Assembly (NCBI GenBank): GCA_021779635.1
Contig: JAJYAH010000144.1
Location: 1 to 11,765 of the forward strand
Source: Pseudomonadota bacterium
GTDB taxonomy: Bacteria; Pseudomonadota; Alphaproteobacteria; Rhizobiales; Xanthobacteraceae
Length of the DNA stretch: 11,765 bases
Direction: 5' to 3'
In this document: positions 1-6,745 of the stretch, in pieces
How positions within the stretch are numbered: the first letter of the stretch is position 1
How the letters are laid out: each line of letters starts with the position of its first letter
Notes under the pieces: generated by a model
What the model was told of the DNA's origin: nothing
Seen by the model: the letters and a program-made list of their open reading frames with translations, nothing else
Databases searched by the model: none
Program-made: the position numbers and the translations under genes

Positions 1-196
1 GCACCGTGTGGCGGCGGTGCAGCGCGTGCTCACGGAATATGGCTACGGCCAGTTGAAGCCGACCGGGACGATCGGTTCGGACACCCAGGCCGCGATCCAG
101 AAGTTCGAGCGGGAGCGCAAGCTGCCGGTGACCGGGCAGATGTCCGATCGCCTGGTGCGCGACCTTTCCGCCATGATCGGCCACCCGATCGACTAG
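1..196 (+). CDS. Peptidoglycan-binding (PGRP/PG_binding_1) domain protein, C-terminal end
   Basis: This is the last ~65 residues of a protein that begins left of the window; the frame is open to the left edge (codons from base 2) and stops at TAG 194-196. The visible part matches the helical peptidoglycan-binding repeat of the PF01471 kind: it opens with AAVQRVLTEYGYG, continues through the GTIGSDTQAAIQKFERERKL core, and has the PVTGQMSDRLVRDL ending. Such domains anchor envelope proteins to cell-wall glycan, so an exported or membrane protein is likely. The enzyme or anchor region that would say more is outside the window. The stop codon forms the first bases of the palindromic repeat that follows. 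The domain call is good; the function of the whole protein is unknown. Confidence 0.8.
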   Translation, partial: HRVAAVQRVLTEYGYGQLKPTGTIGSDTQAAIQKFERERKLPVTGQMSDRLVRDLSAMIGHPID

Positions 197-276
197 CGTG
201 TTTTCGAGCGAAAGCCTGCCCCACACTTGATGCGTGGTGGACACCGGTTCGCGTGAAGAGAACGCGTCAAAACATA
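194..276. repeat. Mosaic palindromic intergenic repeat (Bradyrhizobiaceae type)
   Basis: An imperfect inverted repeat. The left arm at about 196-211 (GCGTGTTTTCGAGCGA) pairs loosely with the right arm at about 249-266 (TCGCGTGAAGAGAACGCG). A second, nested inverted repeat sits inside at 219-240 (CCCCACA-CTTGA-TGCGTGG), with mismatches in the stem. The segment ACACCGGTTCGCGTGAAGA and the trailing CGCGTCAAAACA resemble an intergenic repeat I recall as very common in Bradyrhizobium genomes; that is memory, not a search. The upstream gene's TAG stop is its first three bases. It ends about 40 nt before the DUF1491 start codon, so it lies in that gene's leader. Confidence 0.6.
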
Positions 277-315
277 ATCTGGCCTCATCTCCGGCGCTGG
301 CCTATCGTCTGGTCC

Positions 316-660
316 ATGCGATTGAAATCCGGCATATGGGTGGCGGCTTATTTGCGCCGCTGCCAGACCGAGGGGATATTCGGTGCGGTGCGCCGGCGCG
401 GCGCGGAGGAGGCCGGTGCGGTCTTTGTCAAGGTGGCGCTGCTCGATGGCAACGCCGTGCTGTATGCGCCGGCGCCGCAGACGGCCTATGACGACAGCCG
501 GCCGATCGAGCGCATTTTCGCAGCCACCTCGCCGCAGCCGGTGCCGGAAGCATCCGTGGAGGAGCGGCTGGCGAAGGAAGTCCGGTTCGACCCGGATGTC
601 TGGATCGTCGAGACCGAGGACAGAGCAGGGCGGCATTTTCTCGATCTGGCGCGGAGTTAG
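316..660 (+). CDS. DUF1491 family protein
   Basis: A 114-residue protein of the DUF1491 family (PF07372), found in alphaproteobacteria and without a known function. The sequence shows the family's opening, MRLKSGIWVAAYLRRC, a GAVFVKVALLDGNAVLY strand segment in the middle, and a FDPDVWIVETED segment followed by the short HFLDLA end. I chose ATG 316 because the family motif begins there. An upstream in-frame ATG at 253 would add 21 residues encoded partly by the repeat block and is unlikely. No clear Shine-Dalgarno sequence precedes 316. It follows the peptidoglycan-binding gene on the same strand at 119 nt and converges on the DUF2336 gene. Its TAG stop (658-660) lies inside the next repeat. 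There is no signal peptide or membrane segment, so it is probably cytoplasmic. Confidence 0.85.
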   Translation: MRLKSGIWVAAYLRRCQTEGIFGAVRRRGAEEAGAVFVKVALLDGNAVLYAPAPQTAYDDSRPIERIFAATSPQPVPEASVEERLAKEVRFDPDVWIVETEDRAGRHFLDLARS

Positions 661-699
661 AGCGAGATGACGTTTCTTCGAATTGTCATCTCACTCTAA
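657..699. repeat. Palindromic repeat, first hairpin of a composite element
   Basis: TTAGAGCGAGATGAC at 657-671 is the reverse complement of GTCATCTCACTCTAA at 685-699 with a single mismatch, giving a 15-bp stem around a 13-nt loop. On the + strand it is followed directly by a T-rich stretch (700-710, TTTCTTTATTT), so it could act as a factor-independent terminator for the DUF1491 gene. The DUF1491 stop codon (658-660) is part of the left arm. Together with 711-759 it forms a two-hairpin block of a type I recall as repeated widely in Bradyrhizobiaceae. Confidence 0.75.
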
Positions 700-710
700 T
701 TTCTTTATTT

Positions 711-759
711 GAGCATGATCTTTTCGGAAAACCGGTACCCACTTTTCCGGATCATGCTC
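711..759. repeat. Palindromic repeat, second hairpin (GAGCATGATC...GATCATGCTC)
   Basis: GAGCATGATC at 711-720 and GATCATGCTC at 750-759 are perfect inverted repeats. The stem continues as CGGAAAA (725-731) with TTTTCCG (743-749), after a 4-nt TTTT bulge on the left arm. The loop contains the palindrome GGTACC (734-739). This is the most recognisable part of the element. On the minus strand the stop codon of the DUF2336 gene (TAG, complement of 759-761) uses the outer edge of the hairpin, so the composite block separates and terminates two convergent genes. Confidence 0.85.
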
Positions 760-1736
760 TAACTTCCTGCGCCTTGCGAGCCTTTGCGCGGTGCGACACC
801 CGCGTCGGGCGATTGCGCCGGACGCGCATGAGCGGACGCCGCGCGTGCGCGGTGATGTTCGTCATCGTAAAGCCCGGGGCGGTATTTGGCGCGGGTGACC
901 GCCATGGTCGAGCCGCGCCAGGCAGCCAGCATGACCAGCGCGGATCGCTCGCTCAACCGGTCATACAGGCGCGACAGCCGGTAGACGGTGTTCACCGAGG
1001 TTCCAAATTCGGGATTGAGAAACAGCAACACCCGCTGAAAAACCGCGCTCGGCATGTCCAGCGCCCGGACTGCGCAAGCCAGCGGCTCGCCGCCGGGATC
1101 GTTGACGACCTGGGCGGCAACCCGCGACGGCAATATCAGGGTCTCGCCGAGTTCCAGCGTGAAGTTTTCGACGTCGGCGGCGAACGCAGCCATTTCGAGC
1201 GTTTCGATGGCGCGTGCCGCGCGTGCGGCGGGAATTCGTGGCGAAGCCCGCAACGGGGTGTCGGCGAGATTGTGCAGGATCAGGGCGCGCTCGCTGGCGC
1301 CGGCGCGAAAAAACATATCGTTGATTTCGGCGGCATCCTTCGGCTGCATCGACAAGTTCGATGCCATCCGCAATTGCGCCTCGCTCGGTGTCTTGGCGGG
1401 GGGCGCGGCGACAGGCTGCGCCGGAATCGCGGCCGCCAGCGGCACGCGCTGGTCGGAACTGGCGGGTTTCAGCCCGAGTCTCCTCAATACTTCGGCCGGC
1501 GTGCCCGGATAGATCGCAAGCCGCGCCCGAACGGCCGCGCGCGTCGCGTCGTCGACCTGATCGATCAGCCGCGAGGTCAGTTCGACGAACTGCCGCGCTT
1601 CGTCGTCGCTGTGTGCGCTGGCCTGCACGTAGAGGTCGGTCAGTACCCGCAGCAACGTAGGGCGAATATCGACGCCCTCCCGGCGCGAGAGCGTCATCAG
1701 GCCATCGAAGCCGGGAAACAGCGAAGGTTTGGTCAT
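759..1736 (-). CDS. DUF2336 domain-containing protein
   Basis: A 325-residue protein matching the DUF2336 family (PF10098) of alphaproteobacteria, function unknown. The N-terminal half shows the family's helical pattern: RPTLLRVLTDLYVQ, EARQFVELTSRLIDQVDDATR, then AAVRARLAIYPGTPAEVLRRL. A proline/alanine linker of about 25 residues follows, then a second helical part containing EINDMFFRAGASERALILHNL and FAADVENFTLELGETLILP. The C-terminal ~30 residues are basic and low in complexity. There is no signal peptide or membrane segment, so it is probably cytoplasmic. ATG at 1736 is the natural start, since the family region begins a few residues later; the Shine-Dalgarno match is poor. A TTAA-N7-TTAA site lies about 50 nt upstream, which suggests CtrA control. 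Its stop overlaps the palindromic repeat. Confidence 0.85.
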   Translation of the reverse strand: MTKPSLFPGFDGLMTLSRREGVDIRPTLLRVLTDLYVQASAHSDDEARQFVELTSRLIDQVDDATRAAVRARLAIYPGTPAEVLRRLGLKPASSDQRVPLAAAIPAQPVAAPPAKTPSEAQLRMASNLSMQPKDAAEINDMFFRAGASERALILHNLADTPLRASPRIPAARAARAIETLEMAAFAADVENFTLELGETLILPSRVAAQVVNDPGGEPLACAVRALDMPSAVFQRVLLFLNPEFGTSVNTVYRLSRLYDRLSERSALVMLAAWRGSTMAVTRAKYRPGLYDDEHHRARAASAHARPAQSPDAGVAPRKGSQGAGS

Positions 1737-1785
1737 GTCAGGGTACGCGACTGAGTAATCCTCGCGCCAGCCTAACTCGGTTGCT

Positions 1786-1800
1786 TTAAAAGCTCGTTAA
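1786..1800 (-). promoter_or_regulatory. Candidate CtrA-binding site in front of the DUF2336 gene
   Basis: TTAA (1786-1789), seven bases, TTAA (1797-1800): an exact match to the two half-sites of the CtrA consensus TTAA-N7-TTAAC. Read on the minus strand it is TTAAC GAGCTT TTAA. It is centred about 57 nt upstream of the DUF2336 start codon, a distance at which CtrA could overlap a -35 element. No independent promoter element is convincing, so this is a motif call only. Confidence 0.5.
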
Positions 1801-1903
1801 GGAAAACAACCGGTGAAGGCCGCTCGCCATATTGGCGGCTTTCGGGGCGCGGCGCAGCGCCTTGCGGTCGGGTACCGACAGTCGGCGGTGCCGCGACGGC
1901 AAA

Positions 1904-1919
1904 TTAAGATGCCATTAAC
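1904..1919 (+). promoter_or_regulatory. Candidate CtrA-binding site (full TTAA-N7-TTAAC) in front of 1991-2986
   Basis: TTAA (1904-1907), GATGCCA, TTAAC (1915-1919): a perfect match to the full nine-base CtrA consensus with correct 7-nt spacing. It ends 71 nt before the ATG at 1991 and is oriented toward it. This is the second such site within 120 bp in a GC-rich genome where TTAA is uncommon, which makes chance less likely. No experiment or alignment supports it here. Confidence 0.55.
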
Positions 1920-1990
1920 CACGTCCTGTTCTTAATGACGGCGTGTCGCCAGCCAAATCAGGTCAGAGCGGCAACCAGAGAAAGTTTGAC

Positions 1991-2191
1991 ATGGGTACCA
2001 TCATTGAATTTCCGGCGGATGCGGCTTCGCGCCGGCTGGACGCAACCATGGATGGCGCTCCACGCGAGGGCATGGGCATCATCCTGATCCTCCCCGTTGT
2101 CCGGATCGAACGCGAACCCGATCAGACCAGCGGCGGCAGCGGACCGGAAGAGGGAACGGCCCCGGGCCGCCGCCGCCGTCGGCGCACCTGA
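1991..2191 (+). CDS. Small hypothetical protein (MGTIIEFP start)
   Basis: A 66-residue protein I do not recognise functionally. It starts MGTIIEFPADAASRRL, has one short hydrophobic stretch (about residues 28-37, GMGIILILPVV), and ends in a Gly/Glu/Pro-rich segment and a run of six arginines. The hydrophobic stretch is too short to be a confident membrane helix. ATG 1991 is preferred because AGAGAAAG, purine-rich, lies about 8-15 nt upstream. An in-frame ATG at 1943 would put 16 extra residues (SPAKSGQSGNQRK...) ahead of it, without better signals. The gene is followed 15 nt later by a lipoprotein gene, so the two are probably co-transcribed, downstream of the CtrA-like site at 1904-1919. That a real gene is present is likely but not certain. 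Confidence 0.6.
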   Translation: MGTIIEFPADAASRRLDATMDGAPREGMGIILILPVVRIEREPDQTSGGSGPEEGTAPGRRRRRRT

Positions 2192-2206
2192 CACCGGATA
2201 TTTGAC

Positions 2207-2986
2207 ATGCCGGAGACGTGTTTTCCGATCCGGACAAGACGGCGGGCTCTGGTCCCGTCGCCGGTGCTGACGCTATTGCTCATCGGCGCGACGCTCGGCG
2301 GCTGCAGCGGCGGCGATTTCGGCCGCACCCGTCAGGACTTTATCAGCGACGACATGCATCGCTGGATCGGCGGCGAGGCGACGGGTAGCGTCGGCCTGCG
2401 TCCGTCGCAATTCCAGCTCACCGACAATGAACGGCAGCTTCGCGATCTCGCCTACCAGCTGATCGAGCCGCCGCATTCGCGTCCCGCCTGGAAGAGCGTG
2501 TTCGGCGACTATGCAACAATTGCTTCGCCGTGGCGGCAGAAGCCGGTGTTCGATCGCACCGCCTATGGGCGTCAGCTGATCGACGAGCCGCATCGTTCGC
2601 ATGCCTCGCGCTACGCGCAGCTGATCGACGATGTGCGCGACGACATCACGCGGTTCGAGTCGTTTTTCGCCAGCGCCACGCGCGTGTTCGACCTCGACCG
2701 CAAGCGCAACGCCAGTCTTGCGCATATTTCCGAATTGTCGCCACGCGAGCGCGCCGACGCGGTCGCCCGCATGGAGGAAAACACCCTGATCGTGCAATGG
2801 GTGCAGCAATGCCTGGAGCAGCGAATCTCGTCCTACCATTGGGCACTGGAGCGGCTGGTGCTTCAGGCGCCGGATAACATGGCCGCCGACGCCGATCGGC
2901 TGATCAGCGAGCTTGCCGCGCAAACGGCGCATCCGCCGGTCGCGGCACAGCCGGTGATCGGACATGCGTTGAGCACGCGCGGCTGA
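2207..2986 (+). CDS. Putative lipoprotein of unknown function
   Basis: A 259-residue exported protein. The N-terminus has a basic stretch (residues 9-13, RTRRR), a hydrophobic core (about 15-30), and the lipobox L30-G31-G32-C33, so signal peptidase II processing and a lipid anchor at Cys33 are predicted. The mature part is mainly helical and charged, with likely amphipathic segments around RYAQLIDDVRDDITRFESFF and RADAVARMEENTLIVQWVQQ. I recognise no enzymatic motif and no named family. It follows the 66-residue protein gene by 15 nt, on the same strand and behind the same CtrA-like site, and converges on the DUF1254-like gene 30 nt downstream with no obvious terminator between. An envelope function is inferred from the lipobox; nothing more specific can be said. 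Confidence 0.8.
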   Translation: MPETCFPIRTRRRALVPSPVLTLLLIGATLGGCSGGDFGRTRQDFISDDMHRWIGGEATGSVGLRPSQFQLTDNERQLRDLAYQLIEPPHSRPAWKSVFGDYATIASPWRQKPVFDRTAYGRQLIDEPHRSHASRYAQLIDDVRDDITRFESFFASATRVFDLDRKRNASLAHISELSPRERADAVARMEENTLIVQWVQQCLEQRISSYHWALERLVLQAPDNMAADADRLISELAAQTAHPPVAAQPVIGHALSTRG

Positions 2987-3016
2987 GGAATTTCAGAGCA
3001 ACCTGTCGCGTTTCGG

Positions 3017-3604
3017 TCAGCGCCTGGCTCGCGGTGGCTCCGCCTGCCTGGCCGGTGGTTCGGTCTGCACCTTGCAGCTCGATGCGGCGAGAGAAGCCTG
3101 GGCCTGCGGCATCAGGCCGGGCTCCGCCGCCAGGGCTTTCAACACAATCAATCCGGTGGCGGTCGGAGAATCGATGATCAGCCGGTCGGCCGCCGTCACG
3201 TCCTCGTCTTCCGGCAATTCGGCATGCTGCGCTTCGGTCATGAGATCGAGCTCGATCACCTTGCGTCCGGCGGATCGGTCGTTGATGGCGTAATAGGCCA
3301 CTTCGTTACGGGTATAGAACGACACCGAGGTGTAGGCCTGACTGACGGGAACGGTGAGCTTGATCGGGCCGGCCGACAGATCGTAGCGGCAAATCGCCAG
3401 CGCGAAGGCCGGATCCATGAACGGCATCGGCGCGTTGTTCGGATCGGCCAAATGGAGCGGGGTGACGGCGTTGAGTTTCGTCATCGGCGTGAGGCGCGAA
3501 TAGGCGTCCTGGGTCGCAATGCGCGGCAACGCCAGAACGCTGACGAGATGAACAACGCCGCCCAGCAGCACGCCCGCGACGATGGTGAGCAGCAAGCGGA
3601 TCAC
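3017..3604 (-). CDS. DUF1254-like membrane-anchored protein
   Basis: A 195-residue protein resembling the DUF1254 (PF06863) half of the DUF1254/DUF1214 proteins, shorter than the usual domain. It begins with one hydrophobic segment (about residues 2-26, LLLTIVAGVLLGGVVHLVSVLAL) that would anchor it in the inner membrane. A periplasmic domain follows, with PFMDPAFALAICRYDLS (61-77) and SVSFYTRNEVAYYAINDR (93-110). A Pro/Gln/Arg-rich tail closes it. The start is GTG at 3604: it overlaps the upstream DUF1214 stop as GTGA (4 nt), and the anchor begins right there. The open frame continues upstream but is only the shadow of the DUF1214 gene. It is the last gene of the PBP1A operon and should be translationally coupled. 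Its biochemical role is unknown. Confidence 0.75.
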   Translation of the reverse strand: MIRLLLTIVAGVLLGGVVHLVSVLALPRIATQDAYSRLTPMTKLNAVTPLHLADPNNAPMPFMDPAFALAICRYDLSAGPIKLTVPVSQAYTSVSFYTRNEVAYYAINDRSAGRKVIELDLMTEAQHAELPEDEDVTAADRLIIDSPTATGLIVLKALAAEPGLMPQAQASLAASSCKVQTEPPARQAEPPRARR

Positions 3605-4179
3605 GGGCACCCCGCGGTCGCAATCGAGGGCATCGGTGCATCGCGCACGGTGCGCGTCGCGACGCCAACCGGCGTGTCGTAAAGCCGGAGCATCAGCGCA
3701 TAACGCTCGATGCCTCCAGTGGGTAGCCAGTTTCCCGCGCGAGACCTCGGTGCCAGCCGCACCTCGAACGAGCCGTCCGCTCCGCGGATGATTTCCTGGC
3801 TGGTAAAGCCGTAACGCCCCAGCGAATTCGCGACCAGACGTCCTTTCGAATCGTAGAGCGTCAAGGTCCAGAACCGGGCGGCGGGCGTGACGCCGCTGAC
3901 GACGACGTCGCATCGACCATCAAGCGGTCGCTTGCGGTCATCCGTCTTCGCCGAGAATGCAACGCCGTCTCCGGTGCCGATCGGCAGTTCGCCGCTGCGG
4001 GCGATGGTCGCGCGCGAATACGGATCGACGTCGGCGGTGCCGGTCTTGGGGCGGGCGGTCCAGGCGCCGATCGTGAGGGTGCCGAGATCGGTGCCGCGCG
4101 TCGCGGTCAGCCATGTCGCGCCGAGGCCAACGACGGTAGCGAGGATCAGCGCCAGCAGGGTGAAGAATATCAGCCGCAC
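3601..4179 (-). CDS. DUF1214 domain-containing membrane-anchored protein
   Basis: A 192-residue protein with one N-terminal membrane segment (about residues 3-24) and a periplasmic DUF1214 domain (PF06742). The family signatures are clear: ARFWTLTLYDSKGRLVAN (101-118), the SFEVRLAP strand, GNWLP (149-153), and the RLYDTP motif (165-170). The start is GTG at 4179, one base after the PBP1A stop codon (TGA at 4183-4181), where the hydrophobic segment begins. Longer readings upstream would run inside the PBP1A gene. The stop overlaps the next gene by 4 nt. In many bacteria DUF1214 is the C-terminal half of a DUF1254-DUF1214 protein; here it is a separate gene placed first. Position suggests a link to cell-wall synthesis, but that is inference only. 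Confidence 0.85.
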   Translation of the reverse strand: MRLIFFTLLALILATVVGLGATWLTATRGTDLGTLTIGAWTARPKTGTADVDPYSRATIARSGELPIGTGDGVAFSAKTDDRKRPLDGRCDVVVSGVTPAARFWTLTLYDSKGRLVANSLGRYGFTSQEIIRGADGSFEVRLAPRSRAGNWLPTGGIERYALMLRLYDTPVGVATRTVRDAPMPSIATAGCP

Positions 4180-4180
4180 G

Positions 4181-6460
4181 TCAATTCTTGCGTGGCGAAG
4201 GCGTCGCCGCGCCGTCCGGTGCCACCGCCGCGAAGCTATCCGGGAATGCGATCGACTGGCTGGATGATAACGGCTTCGCAGGTTTCGCCGGGTCGGCAGA
4301 CGAGGTTCTCCCCAGCGCCTTGCCGGCATCGTCGAGCAGTTTCTCCACGTGCACCAGAATATCCGCACCACGTCTGGTCAGGATCGGCGGCGGACCAGGC
4401 TTGGTTTCCGCAACCTTGGCCGCGCCAGCCGCCGCGCTGGCAGCCGCTGGTGCTTTCTGGCCAGCGCCGACTCCGGCGATCTCTTTGATCTCGACGCCCT
4501 GATGCGCCACGGTCATGATGTCGTGCCAGGTCTGCGCCGGCAGCGAGCCGCCGGTCATGCGATTGGTTGGCGAATAATCGTCATTGCCGTACCAGACCGC
4601 GCAGGTGAAGTTGCCGGTATATCCGACGAACCAGGCGTCGCGATAGGCGCTGGTGGTGCCGGTCTTGCCGGCGGTCGGGATGCCGTCGAGCGCAGCGCGG
4701 CGCGCGGTGCCCTCGCTGACGACGTGGCTCATCATGCCCGCCATGTCGGCGGCGACGGAAGCCGGAATGGCCTGAACCGGCTTCTTGCCGTCGCGGTCGA
4801 AGCGCCAGACCAGATCGCCGGCGCCGGTGCGAACTTCCAGCACGGCATGCGGTGTGACCGCTTTGCCCTTGTTGGGGAAGGTCGCATAGGCCACGGCATG
4901 TTCGAGCACGGTAACTTCGTCCGCGCCGATCGGCAGCGACGGCGTATCCGGCAGCGGCGCCTTGATGCCGAAGCGGCGCGCCACCTCCACGATCTTGGCG
5001 CGGCCGACCTTGGCCGGGTTCGGCGACTTGCCGCCCATGGCGATCGACAGTTTCACCGGAATGACGTTGATCGAGCGGGTGATCGCCTGCGTCAGCGTCA
5101 CCGGGCCGGAGTAGGAATGGCCGTAATTCTGCGGGCACCAATTGCCGATGCAAACCGGGCCGTCGACAACGATCGAGTTCGGCGTGAAGCCGTTCATCAG
5201 CGCCGTCGCGTAGACGTAGGGCTTGAACGACGAGCCGGGTTGCCGGTAGGCGTCCACGGCACGGTTGAACTGGCTCGCGCCATAGTCGCGTCCGCCCACC
5301 ATCGCGCGGATGCCGCCATCGAGATCGCTGACCACGGTCGCAGCCTGGGTCGCATGATAGTCGCGGCCGAACTGGCGCAACTGGTTTTCGATCGCTTCCT
5401 CGGCGCCGCGCTGCACGTTCATGTCGATCGCGGTGCGGACCACGAACACGCGTTCAGTGTACGACTTCGGAAACGTATCGACCAGCTTGCGCATCTCGTC
5501 GAACGCCCAGTCGAGATAATAGTTCGGCGAATTCTCGTCACGGCGGTCGACGGCATTGGCCGGATTGCGGCGTGCACCGAACACCTGGCCTTCGGTCATG
5601 AAGCCGGCATCGACCAGATTATCCAGCACCACGTTGGCGCGGGCGCGGGCAGCGGGCAGGTTGATGTGCGGCGCGTATTTGGTGGGAGCCTTGAACAATC
5701 CGGCGAGCATCGCGGCTTCGGCGAGATTGATGTCGCGCACCGACTTGTTGAAGTAGAAATGCGCCGCGCCATCGACACCGAAGGTGCCGCCGCCCATATA
5801 GGCGCGATCAAGATAGAGCTTGAGAATTTCGTTCTTGGTGAGCCGCGTCTCCAGCCAGACCGCGAGAAACGCCTCGTTCACCTTGCGCTCGATGGTGCGC
5901 TCATTGTTCAGGAACAGGTTCTTCGCCAGCTGCTGCGTAATCGACGAGCCGCCCTGCCGCACACCGCCGGCCTGTGCGTTGGTTACCAGCGCGCGAAGCG
6001 TTCCGGCGACGTCGATGCCGAAATGATCGTAGAAGCGGCGGTCCTCGGTGGCGAGCGTCGCCTTGATCAGGTTGTCGGGAAAATCCTCAAGCGGAATCGA
6101 ATCATTGTGCTTGATACCGCGGTTGCCGATCGGATTGCCGTAGCGATCGAGAAACGTCACCGCGAGATCGGATTTTTTCAGCCAGTCCTCGTCGGCGGTT
6201 TCGCGGAATGCCGGCACCGCCAGCGCCAGCATCAGCAGCAGTCCGCCGAGCCCGAAGGTTGCGGCTTCCGACAACGGTTCGATGAAGACCCAGCGCTTCC
6301 AGCGGCCGACATAGAAACGGTCCATGAACGTCGAGAACCGCTCGTAGAGTTCCCGCGCGCCGACAAGGGTCGAGAACAGCGTGGAATCGAAACGCGCATC
6401 CAGATCCAGACGGAGATGATTGATCCGCCTCTTCCAATTGTCTGGGATGATCTTGCGCAC
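4181..6460 (-). CDS. Class A penicillin-binding protein, PBP1A family (glycosyltransferase + transpeptidase)
   Basis: A 759-residue bifunctional peptidoglycan synthase, acting in the periplasm on lipid II. After a cytoplasmic N-terminus of ~60 residues comes one membrane helix (about 66-84). The GT51 transglycosylase domain follows, with ATEDRRFYDHFG (137-148; catalytic Glu139), GGSSITQQLAKN (170-181) and ERKVNEAF (191-198; Glu196). The transpeptidase domain shows SxxK as S410-S411-F412-K413, SxN as S463-I464-N465, and KTGT at 599-602; all key residues are present. The last ~95 residues are Ala/Pro/Lys-rich with little structure. The start is GTG 6460, with AAGGG about 8 nt upstream and basic residues next. 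It is the first gene of an operon with the DUF1214 and DUF1254-like genes and is divergent from the YcgN-type gene (285 nt between). Confidence 0.95.
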   Translation of the reverse strand: MRKIIPDNWKRRINHLRLDLDARFDSTLFSTLVGARELYERFSTFMDRFYVGRWKRWVFIEPLSEAATFGLGGLLLMLALAVPAFRETADEDWLKKSDLAVTFLDRYGNPIGNRGIKHNDSIPLEDFPDNLIKATLATEDRRFYDHFGIDVAGTLRALVTNAQAGGVRQGGSSITQQLAKNLFLNNERTIERKVNEAFLAVWLETRLTKNEILKLYLDRAYMGGGTFGVDGAAHFYFNKSVRDINLAEAAMLAGLFKAPTKYAPHINLPAARARANVVLDNLVDAGFMTEGQVFGARRNPANAVDRRDENSPNYYLDWAFDEMRKLVDTFPKSYTERVFVVRTAIDMNVQRGAEEAIENQLRQFGRDYHATQAATVVSDLDGGIRAMVGGRDYGASQFNRAVDAYRQPGSSFKPYVYATALMNGFTPNSIVVDGPVCIGNWCPQNYGHSYSGPVTLTQAITRSINVIPVKLSIAMGGKSPNPAKVGRAKIVEVARRFGIKAPLPDTPSLPIGADEVTVLEHAVAYATFPNKGKAVTPHAVLEVRTGAGDLVWRFDRDGKKPVQAIPASVAADMAGMMSHVVSEGTARRAALDGIPTAGKTGTTSAYRDAWFVGYTGNFTCAVWYGNDDYSPTNRMTGGSLPAQTWHDIMTVAHQGVEIKEIAGVGAGQKAPAAASAAAGAAKVAETKPGPPPILTRRGADILVHVEKLLDDAGKALGRTSSADPAKPAKPLSSSQSIAFPDSFAAVAPDGAATPSPRKN

Positions 6461-6745
6461 CAGGGCCCTTGGTCAGTTCGCAGCGCTCTAGCGCCCGGAT
6501 CGGGCACCGCCGAGACGTCTTGCTGGAATGTTGCGGCAAACCCAAGGCGCCTTTGCGCTATCGGGGGCCTCGGTCGTTTTGTAGCCGAGCAGGGGTCATA
6601 AACCAATGGTCGGACGCACGATTTTGATCGGGAGGGCTAACGCCGGGCGGGCTTTTGCACCGCCGCGAAAGCTTGCCGCTTGCACCCCTGCCGTCGCAAC
6701 CCCTAGAACGGCAAGGCCCGCTGCTATCCAAGAACGTCAGGACCC

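Noticed and set aside
657..759. CRISPR-like repeats
   Set aside because: Only two different hairpins, no repeated unit with spacers and no cas genes.
774..1754. A 326-codon open frame opposite the DUF2336 gene
   Set aside because: Antisense shadow with low-complexity composition; the minus-strand frame has the family pattern and a sensible start.
3601..3913. N-terminal extension of the DUF1254-like protein to 3913
   Set aside because: That part lies wholly inside the DUF1214 gene in another frame; the GTG at 3604 with its 4-nt overlap and membrane anchor is the better start.
4349..6601. A 750-codon open frame on the + strand opposite the PBP1A gene
   Set aside because: It is the antisense shadow of a GC-rich gene; the product is rich in Arg/His/Ala/Gly and matches no family, while the minus strand carries complete PBP motifs.
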